64,000 nt of DNA from contig OZ038384.1 of the NCBI GenBank assembly GCA_964036045.1, positions 42,140,704 through 42,204,703 on the forward strand. Reading direction: 5' to 3'. Each line of letters begins with the position of its first letter. Position 1 is the first letter of the stretch. The notes beneath the pieces were generated by a model. The model was given only the letters and a program-made list of their open reading frames with translations, had not been told where the DNA came from and made no database searches. The position numbers and the translations under genes are program-made. Shown piece after piece: positions 11,001 to 26,000 of the stretch. Origin of the DNA: Eutreptiella sp. 'Long Island Sound 2002' (taxonomy: Eukaryota; Euglenozoa; Euglenophyceae; Eutreptiales; Eutreptiaceae).

Positions 11001-14000
11001 GGTTCTGGTGAAAGGTACTGGTTGGGGCTTTCCATACATGGTTTCCTTGAAACCTACCAAAACAGTGGCGCAGAGTGAGGGGGCAGATAGTCGAGCACAC
11101 TTTGGACCCTTGGATCTCGAAACTGGTTGGAGCAATCCTGGCGAAAGAAGGTTCTGGTGAAAGGTACTGGTTGGGGCTTTCCATACATGGTTTCCTTGAA
11201 ACCTACCAAAACAGTGGCGCAGAGTGAGGGGGCGGATAGTCGAGCACACTTTGGACCCTTGGATCTCGAAACTGGTTGGAGCAATCCTGGCAAAAAAAGG
11301 TTCTGGTGAAAGGTACTGGTTGGGGCTTTCCATACATGGTTTCCTTGAAACCTACCAAAACAGTGGCGCAGAGTGAGGGGGCGGATAGTCGAGCACACTT
11401 TGGACCCTTGGATCTCGAAACTGGTAGGAGCAATCCTGGCAAAAGAAGGTTCTGGTGAAAGGTACTCGTTGGGGCTTTCCATACATGGTTTCCTTGAAAC
11501 CTACCAAAACAGTGGCGCAGAGTGAGGGGGCGGATAGTCGAGCACACTTTGGACCCTTGGATCTCGAAACTGGTTGGAGCAATCCTGGCAAATGAAGGTT
11601 CTGGTGAAAGGTATTGGTTGGGGCTTTCCATACATGGTTTCCTTGAAACCTACCAAAACAGTGGCGCAGAGTGAGGGGGCGGATAGTCGAGCACACTTTG
11701 GACCCTTGGATCTCGAAACTGGTTGGAGCAATCCTGGCAAAAAAAGGTTCTGGTGAAAGGTACTGGTTGGGGCTTTCCATACATGGTTTCCTTGAAACCT
11801 ACCAAAACAGTGGCGCAGAGTGAGGGGGCGGATAGTCGAGCACACTTTGGACCCTTGGATCTCGAAACTGGTAGGAGCAATCCTGGCAAAAGAAGGTTCT
11901 GGTGAAAGGTACTGGTTGGGGCTTTCCATACATGGTTTCCTTGAAACCTACCAAAACAGTGGCGCAGAGTGAGGGGGCGGATAGTCGAGCACACTTTGGA
12001 CCCTTGGATCTCGAAACTGGTTGGAGCAATCCTGGCAAATGAAGGTTCTGGTGAAAGGTATTGGTTGGGGCTTTCCATACATGGTTTCCTTGAAACCTAC
12101 CAAAACAGTGGCGCAGAGTGAGGGGGCGGATAGTCGAGCACACTTTGGACCCTTGGATCTCGAAACTGGTTGGAGCAATCCTGGCAAAAAAAGGTTCTGG
12201 TGACAGGTACTGGTTGGGGCTTTCCATACATGGTTTCCTTGAAACCAACCAAAACAGTGGCGCAGAGGGAGGGGGCGGATAGTCGAGCACACTTTGGACC
12301 CTTGGATCTCGAAACTGGTTGGAGCAATCCTGGCAAAAAAAGGTTCTGGTGAAAGGTACTGGTTGGGGCTTTCCATACATGGTTTCCTTGAAACCAACCA
12401 AAACAGTCGCGCAGAGTGAGGGGGCGGATAGTCGAGCACACTTTGGACCCTTAGATCTCGAAACTGGTTGGAGCAATCCTGGCAAAAAAAGGTTCTGGTG
12501 AAAGGTACTGGTTGGGGCTTTCCATACATGGTTTCCTTGAAACCTACCAAAACAGTGGCGCAGAGTGAGGGGGCGGATAGTCGAGCACACTTTGGACCCT
12601 TGGATCTCGAAACTGGTTGGAGCAATCCTGGCAAATGAAGGTTCTGGTGAAAGGTACTGGTTGGGGCTTTCCATACATGGTTTCCTTGAAACCTACCAAA
12701 ACAGTGGCGCAGAGTGAGGGGGCGGATAGTCGAGCACACTTTGGACCCTTGGATCTCGAAACTGGTTGGAGCAATCCTGGCAAATGAAGGTTCTGGTGAA
12801 AGGTACTGGTTGGGGCTTTCCATACATGGTTTCCTTGAAACCTACCAGAACAGTGCCGCAGAGTGAGGGGGCAGATAGTCGAGCACACTTTGGACCCTTG
12901 GATCTCGAAACTGGTTGGAGCAATCCTGGCGAAAGAAGGTTCTGGTGAAAGGTACTGGTTGGGGCTTTCCATACATGGTTTCCTTGAAACCTACCAAAAC
13001 AGTGGCGCAGAGTGAGGGGGCGGATAGTCGAGCACACTTTGGACCCTTGGATCTCGAAACTGGTTGGAGCAATCCTGGCAAAAAAAGGTTCTGGTGAAAG
13101 GTACTGGTTGGGGCTTTCCATACATGGTTTCCTTGAAACCTACCAAAACAGTGGCGCAGAGTGAGGGGGCGGATAGTCGAGCACACTTTGGACCCTTGGA
13201 TCTCGAAACTGGTAGGAGCAATCCTGGCAAAAGAAGGTTCTGGTGAAAGGTACTGGTTGGGGCTTTCCATACATGGTTTCCTTGAAACCTACCAATACAG
13301 TGGCGCAGAGTGAGGGGGCGGATAGTCGAGCACACTTTGGACCCTTGGATCTCGAAACTGGTTGGAGCAATCCTGGCAAATGAAGGTTCTGGTGAAAGGT
13401 ATTGGTTGGGGCTTTCCATACATGGTTTCCTTGAAACCTACCAAAACAGTGGCGCAGAGTGAGGGGGCGGATAGTCGAGCACACTTTGGACCCTTGGATC
13501 TCGAAACTGGTTGGAGCAATCCTGGCAAAAAAGGGTTCTGGTGACAGGTACTGGTTGGGGCTTTCCATACATGGTTTCCTTGAAACCAACCAAAACAGTG
13601 GCGCAGAGGGAGGGGGCGGATAGTCGAGCACACTTTGGACCCTTGGATCTCGAAACTGGTTGGAGCAATCCTGGCAAAAAAAGGTTCTGGTGAAAGGTAC
13701 TGGTTGGGGCTTTCCATACATGGTTTCCTTGAAACCTACCAAAACAGTGGCGCAGAGTGAGGGGGCGGATAGTCGAGCACACTTTGGACCCTTGGATCTC
13801 GAAACTGGTTGGAGCAATCCTAGCAAATGAAGGTTCTGGTGAAAGGTATTGGTTGGGGCTTTCCATACATGGTTTCCTTGAAACCTACCAAAACAGTGGC
13901 GCAGAGTGAGGGGGCGGATAGTCGAGCACACTTTGGACCCTTGGATCTCGAAACTGGTTGGAGCAATCCTGGCAAAAAAAGGTTCTGGTGACAGGTACTG

Positions 14001-17000
14001 GTTGGGGCTTTCCATACATGGTTTCCTTGAAACCAACCAAAACAGTGGCGCAGAGGGAGGGGGCGGATAGTCGAGCACACTTTGGACCCTTGGATCTCGA
14101 AACTGGTTGGAGCAATCCTGGCAAAAAAAGGTTCTGGTGAAAGGTACTGGTTGGGGCTTTCCATACATGGTTTCCTTGAAACCTACCAAAACAGTGGCGC
14201 AGAGTGAGGGGGCGGATAGTCGAGCACACTTTGGACCCTTGGATCTCGAAACTGGTTGGAGCAATCCTGGCAAAAAAAGGTTCTGGTGAAAGGTACTGGT
14301 TGGGGCTTTCCATACATGGTTTCCTTGAAACCTACCAAAACAGTGGCGCAGAGTGAGGGGGCGGATAGTCGAGCACACTTTGGACCCTTGGATCTCGAAA
14401 CTGGTAGGAGCAATCCTGGCAAAAGAAGGTTCTGGTGAAAGGTACTGGTTGGGGCTTTCCATACATGGTTTCCTTGAAACCTACCAATACAGTGGCGCAG
14501 AGTGAGGGGGCGGATAGTCGAGCACACTTTGGACCCTTGGATCTCGAAACTGGTTGGAGCAATCCTGGCAAATGAAGGTTCTGGTGAAAGGTATTGGTTG
14601 GGGCTTTCCATACATGGTTTCCTTGAAACCTACCAAAACAGTGGCGCAGAGTGAGGGGGCGGATAGTCGAGCACACTTTGGACCCTTGGATCTCGAAACT
14701 GGTTGGAGCAATCCTGGCAAAAAAGGGTTCTGGTGACAGGTACTGGTTGGGGCTTTCCATACATGGTTTCCTTGAAACCAACCAAAACAGTGGCGCAGAG
14801 GGAGGGGGCGGATAGTCGAGCACACTTTGGACCCTTGGATCTCGAAACTGGTTGGAGCAATCCTGGCAAAAAAAGGTTCTGGTGAAAGGTACTGGTTGGG
14901 GCTTTCCATACATGGTTTCCTTGAAACCTACCAAAACAGTGGCGCAGAGTGAGGGGGCGGATAGTCGAGCACACTTTGGACCCTTGGATCTCGAAACTGG
15001 TTGGAGCAATCCTGGCAAATGAAGGTTCTGGTGAAAGGTATTGGTTGGGGCTTTCCATACATGGTTTCCTTGAAACCTACCAAAACAGTGGCGCAGAGTG
15101 AGGGGGCGGATAGTCGAGCACACTTTGGACCCTTGGATCTCGAAACTGGTTGGAGCAATCCTGGCAAAAAAAGGTTCTGGTGACAGGTACTGGTTGGGGC
15201 TTTCCATACATGGTTTCCTTGAAACCTACCAAAACAGTGGCGCAGAGTGAGGGGGCGGATAGTCGAGCACACTTTGGACCCTTAGATCTCGAAACTGGTA
15301 GGAGCAATCCTGGCAAAAGAAGGTTCTGGTGACAGGTACTGGTTGGGGCTTTCCATACATGGTTTCCTTGAAACCAACCAAAACAGTGGCGCAGAGGGAG
15401 GGGGCGGATAGTCGAGCACACTTTGGACCCTTGGATCTCGAAACTGGTTGGAGCAATCCTGGCAAAAAAAGGTTCTGGTGAAAGGTACTGGTTGGGGCTT
15501 TCCATACATGGTTTCCTTGAAACCTACCAAAACAGTGGCGCAGAGTGAGGGGGCGGATAGTCGAGCACACTTTGGACCCTTAGATCTCGAAACTGGTAGG
15601 AGCAATCCTGGCAAAAGAAGGTTCTGGTGACAGGTACTGGTTGGGGCTTTCCATACATGGTTTCCTTGAAACCTACCAAAACAGTGGCGCAGAGTGAGGG
15701 GGCGGATAGGCGAGCACACTTTGGACCCTTGGATCTCGAAACTGGTTGGAGCAATCCTGGCAAAAAAAGGTTCTGGTGAAAGGTACTGGTTGGGGCTTTC
15801 CATACATGGTTTCCTTGAAACCAACCAAAACAGTGGCGCAGAGGGAGGGGGCGGATAGTGGAGCACACTTTGGACCCTTGGATCTCGAAACTGGTTGGAG
15901 CAATCCTAGCAAAAGAAGGTTCTAGTGAAAGGTACTGGTTGGGGCTTTCCATACATGGTTTCCTTGAAACCAACCAAAACAGTGGCGCAGAGGGAGGGGG
16001 CGGATAGTCGAGCACACTTTGGACCCTTGGATCTCGAAACTGGTTGGAGCAATCCTGGCAAAAAAAGGTTCTGGTGAAAGGTACTGGTTGGGGCTTTCCA
16101 TACATGGTTTCCTTGAAACCAACCAAAACAGTGGCGCAGAGGGAGGGGGCGGATAGTGGAGCACACTTTGGACCCTTGGATCTCGAAACTGGTTGGAGCA
16201 ATCCTAGCAAAAGAAGGTTCTAGTGAAAGGTACTGGTTGGGGCTTTCCATACATGGTTTCCTTGAAACCAACCAAAACAGTGGCGCAGAGGGAGGGGGCG
16301 GATAGTCGAGCACACTTTGGACCCTTGGATCTCGAAACTGGTTGGAGCAATCCTGGCAAAAAAAGGTTCTGGTGAAAGGTACTGGTTGGGGCTTTCCATA
16401 CATGGTTTCCTTGAAACCAACCAAAACAGTGGCGCAGAGGGAGGGGGCGGATAGTGGAGCACACTTTGGACCCTTGGATCTCGAAACTGGTTGGAGCAAT
16501 CCTAGCAAAAGAAGGTTCTAGTGAAAGGTACTGGTTGGGGCTTTCCATACATGGTTTCCTTGAAACCAACCAAAACAGTGGCGCAGAGGGAGGGGGCGGA
16601 TAGTGGAGCACACTTTGGACCCTTGGATCTCGAAACTGGTTGGAGCAATCCTAGCAAAAGAAGGTTCTAGTGAACGGTACTGGTTGGGGCTTTCCATACA
16701 TGGTTTCCTTGAAACCAACCAAAACAGTGGCGCAGAGGGAGGGGGCGGATAGTCGAGCACACTTTGGACCCTTGGATCTCGAAACTGGTTGGAGCAATCC
16801 TGGCAAAAAAAGGTTCTGGTGAAAGGTACTGGTTGGGGCTTTCCATACATGGTTTCCTTGAAACCAACCAAAACAGTGGCGCAGAGGGAGGGGGCGGATA
16901 GTGGAGCACACTTTGGACCCTTGGATCTCGAAACTGGTTGGAGCAATCCTAGCAAAAGAAGGTTCTAGTGAAAGGTACTGGTTGGGGCTTTCCATACATG

Positions 17001-20000
17001 GTTTCCTTGAAACCAACCAAAACAGTGGCGCAGAGGGAGGGGGCGGATAGTCGAGCACACTTTGGACCCTTGGATCTCGAAACTGGTTGGAGCAATCCTG
17101 GCAAAAAAAGGTTCTGGTGAAAGGTACTGGTTGGGGCTTTCCATACATGGTTTCCTTGAAACCTACCAAAACAGTGGCGCAGAGTGAGGGGGCGGATAGT
17201 CGAGCACACTTTGGACCCTTGGATCTCGAAACTGGTTGGAGCAATCCTGGCAAAAAAAGGTTCTGGTGAAAGGTACTGGTTGGGGCTTTCCATACATGGT
17301 TTCCTTGAAACCTACCAAAACAGTGGCGCAGAGTGAGGGGGCGGATAGTCGAGCACACTTTGGACCCTTGGATCTCGAAACTGGTAGGAGCAATCCTGGC
17401 AAAAGAAGGTTCTGGTGAAAGGTACTGGTTGGGGCTTTCCATGCATGGTTTCCTTGAAACCTACCAAAACAGTGGCGCAGAGTGAGGGGGCGGATAGTCG
17501 AGCACACTTTGGACCCTTGGATCTCGAAACTGGTTGGAGCAATCCTGGCAAATCAAGGTTCTGGTGAAAGGTATTGGTTGGGGCTTTCCATACATGGTTT
17601 CCTTGAAACCTACCAAAACAGTGGCGCAGAGTGAGGGGGCGGATAGTCGAGCACACTTTGGACCCTTGGATCTCGAAACTGGTTGGAGCAATCCTGGCAA
17701 AAAAAGGTTCTGGTGACAGGTACTGGTTGGGGCTTTCCATACATGGTTTCCTTGAAACCAACCAAAACAGTGGTGCAGAGGGAGGGGGCGGATAGTCGAG
17801 CACACTTTGGACCCTTGGATCTCGAAACTGGTTGGAGCAATCCTGGCAAAAAAAGGTTCTGGTGAAAGGTACTGGTTGGGGCTTTCCATACATGGTTTCC
17901 TTGAAACCTACCAAAACAATGGCGCAGAGTGAGGGGGCGGATAGTTGAGCACACTTCGGACCCTTGGATCTCGAAACTGGTTGGAGCAATCCTGGCAAAA
18001 GAAGGTTCTGGTGAAAGGTACTGGTTGGGGCTTTCCATACATGGTTTCCTTGAAACCAACCAAAACAGTGGCGCAGAGGGAGGGGGCGGATAGTCGAGCA
18101 CACTTTGGACCCTTGGATCTCGAAACTGGTTGGAGCAATCCTGGCAAAAAAAGGTTCTGGTGAAAGGTACTGGTTGGGGCTTTCCATACATGGTTTCCTT
18201 GAAACCTGCCAAAACAGTGGCGCAGAGTGAGGGGGCGGATAGTCGAGCACACTTTGGACCCTTAGATCTGGAAACTGGTTGGAGCAATCCTGGCAAAAGA
18301 AGGTTCTGGTGACAGGTACTGGTTGGGGCTTTCCATACATGGTTTCCTTGAAACCTACCAAAACAGTGGCGCAGAGTGAGGGGGCGGATAGTCGAGCACA
18401 CTTTGGACCCTTGGATCTCGAAACTGGTTGGAGCAATCCTGGCAAAAAAAGGTTCTGGTGAAAGGTACTGGTTGGGGCTTTCCATACATGGTTTCCTTGA
18501 AACCAACCAAAACAGTGGCGCAGAGGGAGGGGGCGGATAGTCGAGCACACTTTGGACCCTTGGATCTCGAAACTGGTTGGAGCAATCCTAGCAAAAGAAG
18601 GTTCTAGTGAAAGGTACTGGTTGGGGCTTTCCATACATGGTTTCCTTGAAACCAACCAAAACAGTGGCGCAGAGGGAGGGGGCGGATAGTCGAGCACAAA
18701 TTGGACCCTTGGATCTCGAAACTGGTTGGAGCAATCCTGGCAAAAAAAGGTTCTGGTGAAAGGTACTGGTTGGGGCTTTCCATACATGGTTTCCTTGAAA
18801 CCTACCAAAACAATGGCGCAGAGTGAGGGGGCGGATAGTCGAGCACACTTTGGACCCTTGGATCTCGAAACTGGTTGGAGCAATCCTGGCAAAAAAAGGT
18901 TCTGGTGAAAGGTACTGGTTGGGGCTTTCCATACATGGTTTCCTTGAAACCAACCAAAACAGTGGCGCAGAGGGAGGGGGCGGATAGTCCAGCACACTTT
19001 GGACCCTTGGATCTCGAAACTGGTTGGAGCAATCCTGGCAAAAAAAGGTTCTGGTGAAAGGTACTGGTTGGGGCTTTCCATACATGGTTTCCTTGAAACC
19101 TACCAAAACAGTGGCGCAGAGTGAGGGGGCGGATAGTCGAGCACACTTTGGACCCTTAGATCTCGAAACTGGTTGGAGCAATCCTGGCAAAAAAAGGTTC
19201 TGGTGAAAGGTACTGGTTGGGGCTTTCCATACATGGTTTCTTTGAAACCTACCAAAACAGTGGCGCAGAGTGAGGGGGCGGATAGTCGAGCACACTTTGG
19301 ACCCTTAGATCTCGAAACTGGTTGGAGCAATCCTGGCAAAAGAAGGTTCTGGTGACAGGTACTGGTTGGGGCTTTCCATACATGGTTTCCTTGAAACCTA
19401 CCAAAACAGTGGCGCAGAGTGAGGGGGCGGATAGTCGAGCACACTTTGGACCCTTGGATCTCGAAACTGGTTGGAGCAATCCTGGCAAAAGAAGGTTCTG
19501 GTGAAAGGTACTGGTTGGGGCTTTCCATACATGGTTTCCTTGAAACCAACCAAAACAGTGGCACAGAGGGAGGGGGCGGATAGTCGAGCACACTTTGGAC
19601 CCTTGGATCTCGAAACTGGTTGGAGCAATCCTGGCAAAAAAAGGTTCTGGTGAAAGGTACTGGTTGGGGCTTTCCATACATGGTTTCCTTGAAACCTACC
19701 AAAACAGTGGCGCAGAGTGAGGGGGCGGATAGTCGAGCACACTTTGGACCCTTAGATCTGGAAACTGGTTGGAGCAATCCTGGCAAAAGAAGGTTCTGGT
19801 GACAGGTACTGGTTGGGGCTTTCCATACATGGTTTCCTTGAAACCTACCAAAACAGTGGCGCAGAGTGAGGGGGCGGATAGTCGAGCACACTTTGGACCC
19901 TTGGATCTCGAAACTGGTTGGAGCAATCCTGGCAAAAAAAGGTTCTGGTGAAAGGTACTGGTTGGGGCTTTCCATACATGGTTTCCTTGAAACCAACCAA

Positions 20001-23000
20001 AACAGTGGCGCAGAGGGAGGGGGCGGATAGTCGAGCACACTTTGGACCCTTGGATCTCGAAACTGGTTGGTACAATCCTAGCAAAAGAAGGTTCTAGTGA
20101 AAGGTACTGGTTGGGGCTTTCCATACATGGTTTCCTTGAAACCAACCAAAACAGTGGCGCAGAGGGAGGGGGCGGATAGTCGAGCACACTTTGGACCCTT
20201 GGATCTCGAAACTGGTTGGAGCAATCCTGGCAAAAAAAGGTTCTGGTGAAAGGTACTGGTTGGGGCTTTCCATACATGGTTTCCTTGAAACCTACCAAAA
20301 CAATGGCGCAGAGTGAGGGGGCGGATAGTCGAGCACACTTTGGACCCTTGGATCTCGAAACTGGTTGGAGCAATCCTGGCAAAAAAAGGTTCTGGTGAAA
20401 GGTACTGGTTGGGGCTTTCCATACATGGTTTCCTTGAAACCAACCAAAACAGTGGCGCAGAGGGAGGGGGCGGATAGTCGAGCACACTTTGGACCCTTGG
20501 ATCTCGAAACTGGTTGGAGCAATCCTGGCAAAAAAAGGTTCTGGTGAAAGGTACTGGTTGGGGCTTTCCATACATGGTTTCCTTGAAACCTACCAAAACA
20601 GTGGCGCAGAGTGAGGGGGCGGATAGTCGAGCACACTTTGGACCCTTAGATCTCGAAACTGGTTGGAGCAATCCTGGCAAAAAAAGGTTCTGGTGAAAGG
20701 TACTGGTTGGGGCTTTCCATACATGGTTTCTTTGAAACCTACCAAAACAGTGGCGCAGAGTGAGGGGGCGGATAGTCGAGCACACTTTGGACCCTTAGAT
20801 CTCGAAACTGGTTGGAGCAATCCTGGCAAAAGAAGGTTCTGGTGACAGGTACTGGTTGGGGCTTTCCATACATGGTTTCCTTGAAACCTACCAAATCAGT
20901 GGCGCAGAGTGAGGGGGCGGATAGTCGAGCACACTTTGGACCCTTGGATCTCGAAACTGGTTGGAGCAATCCTAGCAAAAGAAGGTTCTGGTGAAAGGTA
21001 CTGGTTGGGGCTTTCCATACATGGTTTCCTTGAAACCAACCAAAACAGTGGCACAGAGGGAGGGGGCGGATAGTCGAGCACACTTTGGACCCTTGGATCT
21101 CGAAACTGGTTGGAGCAATCCTAGCAAAAGAAGGTTCTGGTGAAAGGTACTGGTTGGGGCTTTCCATACATGGTTTCCTTGAAACCAACCAAAACAGTGG
21201 CGCAGAGTGAGGGGGCGGATAGTCGAGCACACTTTGGACCCTTGGATCTCGAAACTGGTTGGAGCAATCCTGGCAAAAAAAGGTTCTGGTGAAAGGTACT
21301 GGTTGGGGCTTTCCATACATGGTTTCCTTGAAACCTACCAAAACAATGGCGCAGAGTGAGGGGGCGGATAGTCGAGCACACTTTGGACCCTTGGATCTGG
21401 AAACTGGTTGGAGAAATCTTGGCAAAAGAAGGTTTTGGTGAAAGGTACTGGTTGGGGCTTTCCATACATGGTTTCCTTGAAACCAACCAAAACAGTGGCG
21501 CAGAGGGAGGGGGCGGATAGTCGAGCACACTTTGGACCCTTGGATCTCGAAACTGGTTGGAGCAATCCTGGCAAAAAAAGGTTCTGGTGAAAGGTACTGG
21601 TTGGGGCTTTCCATACATGGTTTCCTTGAAACCAACCAAAACAGTGGCGCAGAGTGAGGGGGCGGATAGTCGAGCACACTTTGGACCCTTGGATCTCGAA
21701 ACTGGTTGGAGCAATCCTGGCAAAAAAAGGTTCTGGTGAAAGGTACTGGTTGGGGCTTTCCATACATGGTTTCCTTGAAACCTACCAAAACAATGGCGCA
21801 GAGTGAGGGGGCGGATAGTCGAGCACACTTTGGACCCTTGGATCTGGAAACTGGTTGGAGAAATCTTGGCAAAAGAAGGTTTTGGTGAAAGGTACTGGTT
21901 GGGGCTTTCCATACATGGTTTCCTTGAAACCAACCAAAACAGTGGCGCAGAGGGAGGGGGCGGATAGTCGAGCACACTTTGGACCCTTGGATCTCGAAAC
22001 TGGTTGGAGCAATCCTAGCAAAAGAAGGTTCTGGTGAAAGGTACTGGTTGGGGCTTTCCATACATGGTTTCCTTGAAACCTACCAAAACAGTGGCGCAGA
22101 GTGAGGGGGCGGATAGTCGAGCACACTTTGGACCCTTAGATCTCGAAACTGGTTGGAGCAATCCTGGCAAAAAAAGGTTCTGGTGACAGGTACTCGTTGG
22201 GGCTTTCCATACATGGTTTCCTTGAAACCTACCAAAACAGTGGCGCAGAGTGAGGGGGCGGATAGTCGAGCACACTTTGGACCCTTGGATCTCGAAACTG
22301 GTTGGAGCAATCCTAGCAAAAGAAGGTTCTGGTGAAAGGTACTGGTTGGGGCTTTCCATACATGGTTTCCTTGAAACCAACCAAAACAGTGGCGCAGAGT
22401 GAGGGGGCGGATAGTCGAGCACACTTTGGACCCTTGGATCTCGAAACTGGTTGGAGCAATCCTGGCAAAAAAAGGTTCTGGTGAAAGGTACTGGTTGGGG
22501 CTTTCCATACATGGTTTCCTTGAAACCTACCAAAACAATGGCGCAGAGTGAGGGGGCGGATAGTCGAGCACACTTTGGACCCTTAAGTCTGGAAACTGGT
22601 TGGAGAAATCTTGGCAAAAGAAGGTTTTGGTGAAAGGTACTGGTTGGGGCTTTCCATACATGGTTTCCTTGAAACCAACCAAAACAGTGGCGCAGAGGGA
22701 GGGGGCGGATAGTCGAGCACACTTTGGACCCTTGGATCTCGAAACTGGTTGGAGCAATCCTAGCAAAAGAAGGTTCTGGTGAAAGGTACTGGTTGGGGCT
22801 TTCCATACATGGTTTCCTTGAAACCTACCAAAACAGTGGCGCAGAGTGAGGGGGCGGATAGTCGAGCACACTTTGGACCCTTAGATCTCGAAACTGGTTG
22901 GAGCAATCCTGGCAAAAAAAGGTTCTGGTGACAGGTACTGGTTGGGGCTTTCCATACATGGTTTCCTTGAAACCTACCAAAACAGTGGCGCAGAGTGAGG

Positions 23001-26000
23001 GGGCGGATAGTCGAGCACGCTTTGGACCCTTGGATCTCGAAACTGGTTGGAGCAATCCTGGCAAAAGAAGGTTCTGGTGAAAGGTACTGGTTGGGGCTTT
23101 CCATACATGGTTTCCTTGAAACCAACCAAAACAGTGGCGCAGAGGGAGGGGGCGGATAGTCGAGCACACTTTGGACCCTTGGATCTCGAAACTGGTTGGA
23201 GCAATCCTAGCAAAAGAAGGTTCTAGTGAAAGGTACTGGTTGGGGCTTTCCATACATGGTTTCCTTGAAACCAACCAAAACAGTGGCGCAGAGGGAGGGG
23301 GCGGATAGTCGAGCACACTTTGGACCCTTGGATCTCGAAACTGGTTGGAGCAATCCTGGCAAAAGAAGGTTCTGGTGAAAGGTACTGGTTGGGGCTTTCC
23401 ATACATGGTTTCCTTGAAACCAACCAAAACAGTGGCGCAGAGTGAGGGGGCGGATAGGCGAGCACACTTTGGACCCTTGGATCTCGAAACTGGTTGGAGC
23501 AATCCTGGCAAAAAAAGGTTCTGGTGAAAGGTACTGGTTGGGGCTTTCCATACATGGTTTCCTTGAAACCAACCAAAACAGTGGCGCAGAGGGAGGGGGC
23601 GGATAGTGGAGCACACTTTGGACCCTTGGATCTCGAAACTGGTTGGAGCAATCCTAGCAAAAGAAGGTTCTAGTGAAAGGTACTGGTTGGGGCTTTCCAT
23701 ACATGGTTTCCTTGAAACCAACCAAAACAGTGGCGCAGAGGGAGGGGGCGGATAGTGGAGCACACTTTGGACCCTTGGATCTCGAAACTGGTTGGAGCAA
23801 TCCTAGCAAAAGAAGGTTCTAGTGAAAGGTACTGGTTGGGGCTTTCCATACATGGTTTCCTTGAAACCAACCAAAACAGTGGCGCAGAGGGAGGGGGCGG
23901 ATAGTCGAGCACACTTTGGACCCTTGGATCTCGAAACTGGTTGGAGCAATCCTGGCAAAAAAAGTTTCTGGTGAAAGGTACTGGTTGGGGCTTTCCTTAC
24001 ATGGTTTCCTTGAAACCAACCAAAACAGTGGCGCAGAGGGAGGGGGCGGATAGTGGAGCACACTTTGGACCCTTGGATCTCGAAACTGGTTGGAGCAATC
24101 CTAGCAAAAGAAGGTTCTAGTGAAAGGTACTGGTTGGGGCTTTCCATACATGGTTTCCTTGAAACCAACCAAAACAGTGGCGCAGAGGGAGGGGGCGGAT
24201 AGTCGAGCACACTTTGGACCCTTGGATCTCGAAACTGGCTGGAGCAATCCTGGCAAAAAAAGGTTCTGGTGAAAGGTACTGGTTGGGGCTTTCCATACAT
24301 GGTTTCCTTGAAACCAACCAAAACAGTGGCGCAGAGGGAGGGGGCGGATAGTGGAGCACACTTTGGACCCTTGGATCTCGAAACTGGTTGGAGCAATCCT
24401 TGCAAAAAAAGGTTCTGGTGAAAGGTACTGGTTGGGGCTTTCCATACATGGTTTCCTTGAAACCAACCAAAACAGTGGCGCAGAGGGAGGGGGCGGATAG
24501 TGGAGCACACTTTGGACCCTTGGATCTCGAAACTGGTTGGAGCAATCCTAGCAAAAGAAGGTTCTAGTGAAAGGTACTGGTTGGGGCTTTCCATACATGG
24601 TTTCCTTGAAACCAACCAAAACAGTGGCGCAGAGGGAGGGGGCGGATAGTCGAGCACACTTTGGACCCTTGGATCTCGAAACTGGTTGGAGCAATCCTGG
24701 CAAAAAAAGGTTCTGGTGAAAGGTACTGGTTGGGGCTTTCCATACATGGTTTCCTTGAAACCAACCAAAACAGTGGCGCAGAGGGAGGGGGCGGATAGTG
24801 GAGCACACTTTGGACCCTTGGATCTCGAAACTGGTTGGAGCAATCCTAGCAAAAGAAGGTTCTAGTGAAAGGTACTGGTTGGGGCTTTCCATACATGGTT
24901 TCCTTGAAACCAACCAAAACAGTGGCGCAGAGGGAGGGGGCGGATAGTCGAGCACACTTTGGACCCTTGGATCTCGAAACTGGTTGGAGCAATCCTGGCA
25001 AAAAAAGGTTCTGGTGAAAGGTACTGGTTGGGGCTTTCCATACATGGTTTCCTTGAAACCTACCAAAACAGTGGCGCAGAGTGAGGGGGCGGATAGTCGA
25101 GCACACTTTGGACCCTTGGATCTCGAAACTGGTTGGAGCAATCCTGGCAAAAAAAGGTTCTGGTGAAAGGTACTGGTTGGGGCTTTCCATACATGGTTTC
25201 CTTGAAACCTACCAAAACAGTGGCGCAGAGTGAGGGGGCGGATAGTCGAGCACACTTTGGACCCTTGGATCTCGAAACTGGTAGGAGCCATCCTGGCAAA
25301 AGAAGGTTCTGGTGAAAGGTACTGGTTGGGGCTTTCCATACATGGTTTCCTTGAAACCTACCAAAACAGTGGCGCAGAGTGAGGGGGCGGATAGTCGAGC
25401 ACACTTTGGACCCTTGGATCTCGAAACTGGTTGGAGCAATCCTGGCAAAAAAAGGTTCTGGTGACAGGTACTGGTTGGGGCTTTCCATACATGGTTTCCT
25501 TGAAACCAACCAAAACAGTGGCGCAGAGGGAGGGGGCGGATAGTCGAGCACACTTTGGACCCTTGGATCTCGAAACTGGTTGGAGCAATCCTGGCAAAAA
25601 AAGGTTCTGGTGAAAGGTACTGGTTGGGGCTTTCCATACATGGTTTCCTTGAAACCTACCAAAACAATGGCGCAGAGTGAGGGGGCGGATAGTTGAGCAC
25701 ACTTTGGACCCTTGGATCTCGAAACTGGTTGGAGCAATCCTGGCAAAAGAAGGTTCTGGTGAAAGGTACTGGTTGGGGCTTTCCATACATGGTTTCCTTG
25801 AAACCAACCAAAACAGTGGCGCAGAGGGAGGGGGCGGATAGTCGAGCACACTTTGGACCCTTGGATCTCGAAACTGGTTGGAGCAATCCTGGCAAAAAAA
25901 GGTTCTGGTGAAAGGTACTGGTTGGGGCTTTCCATACATGGTTTCCTTGAAACCTACCAAAACAGTGGCGCAGAGTGAGGGGGCGGATAGTCGAGCACAC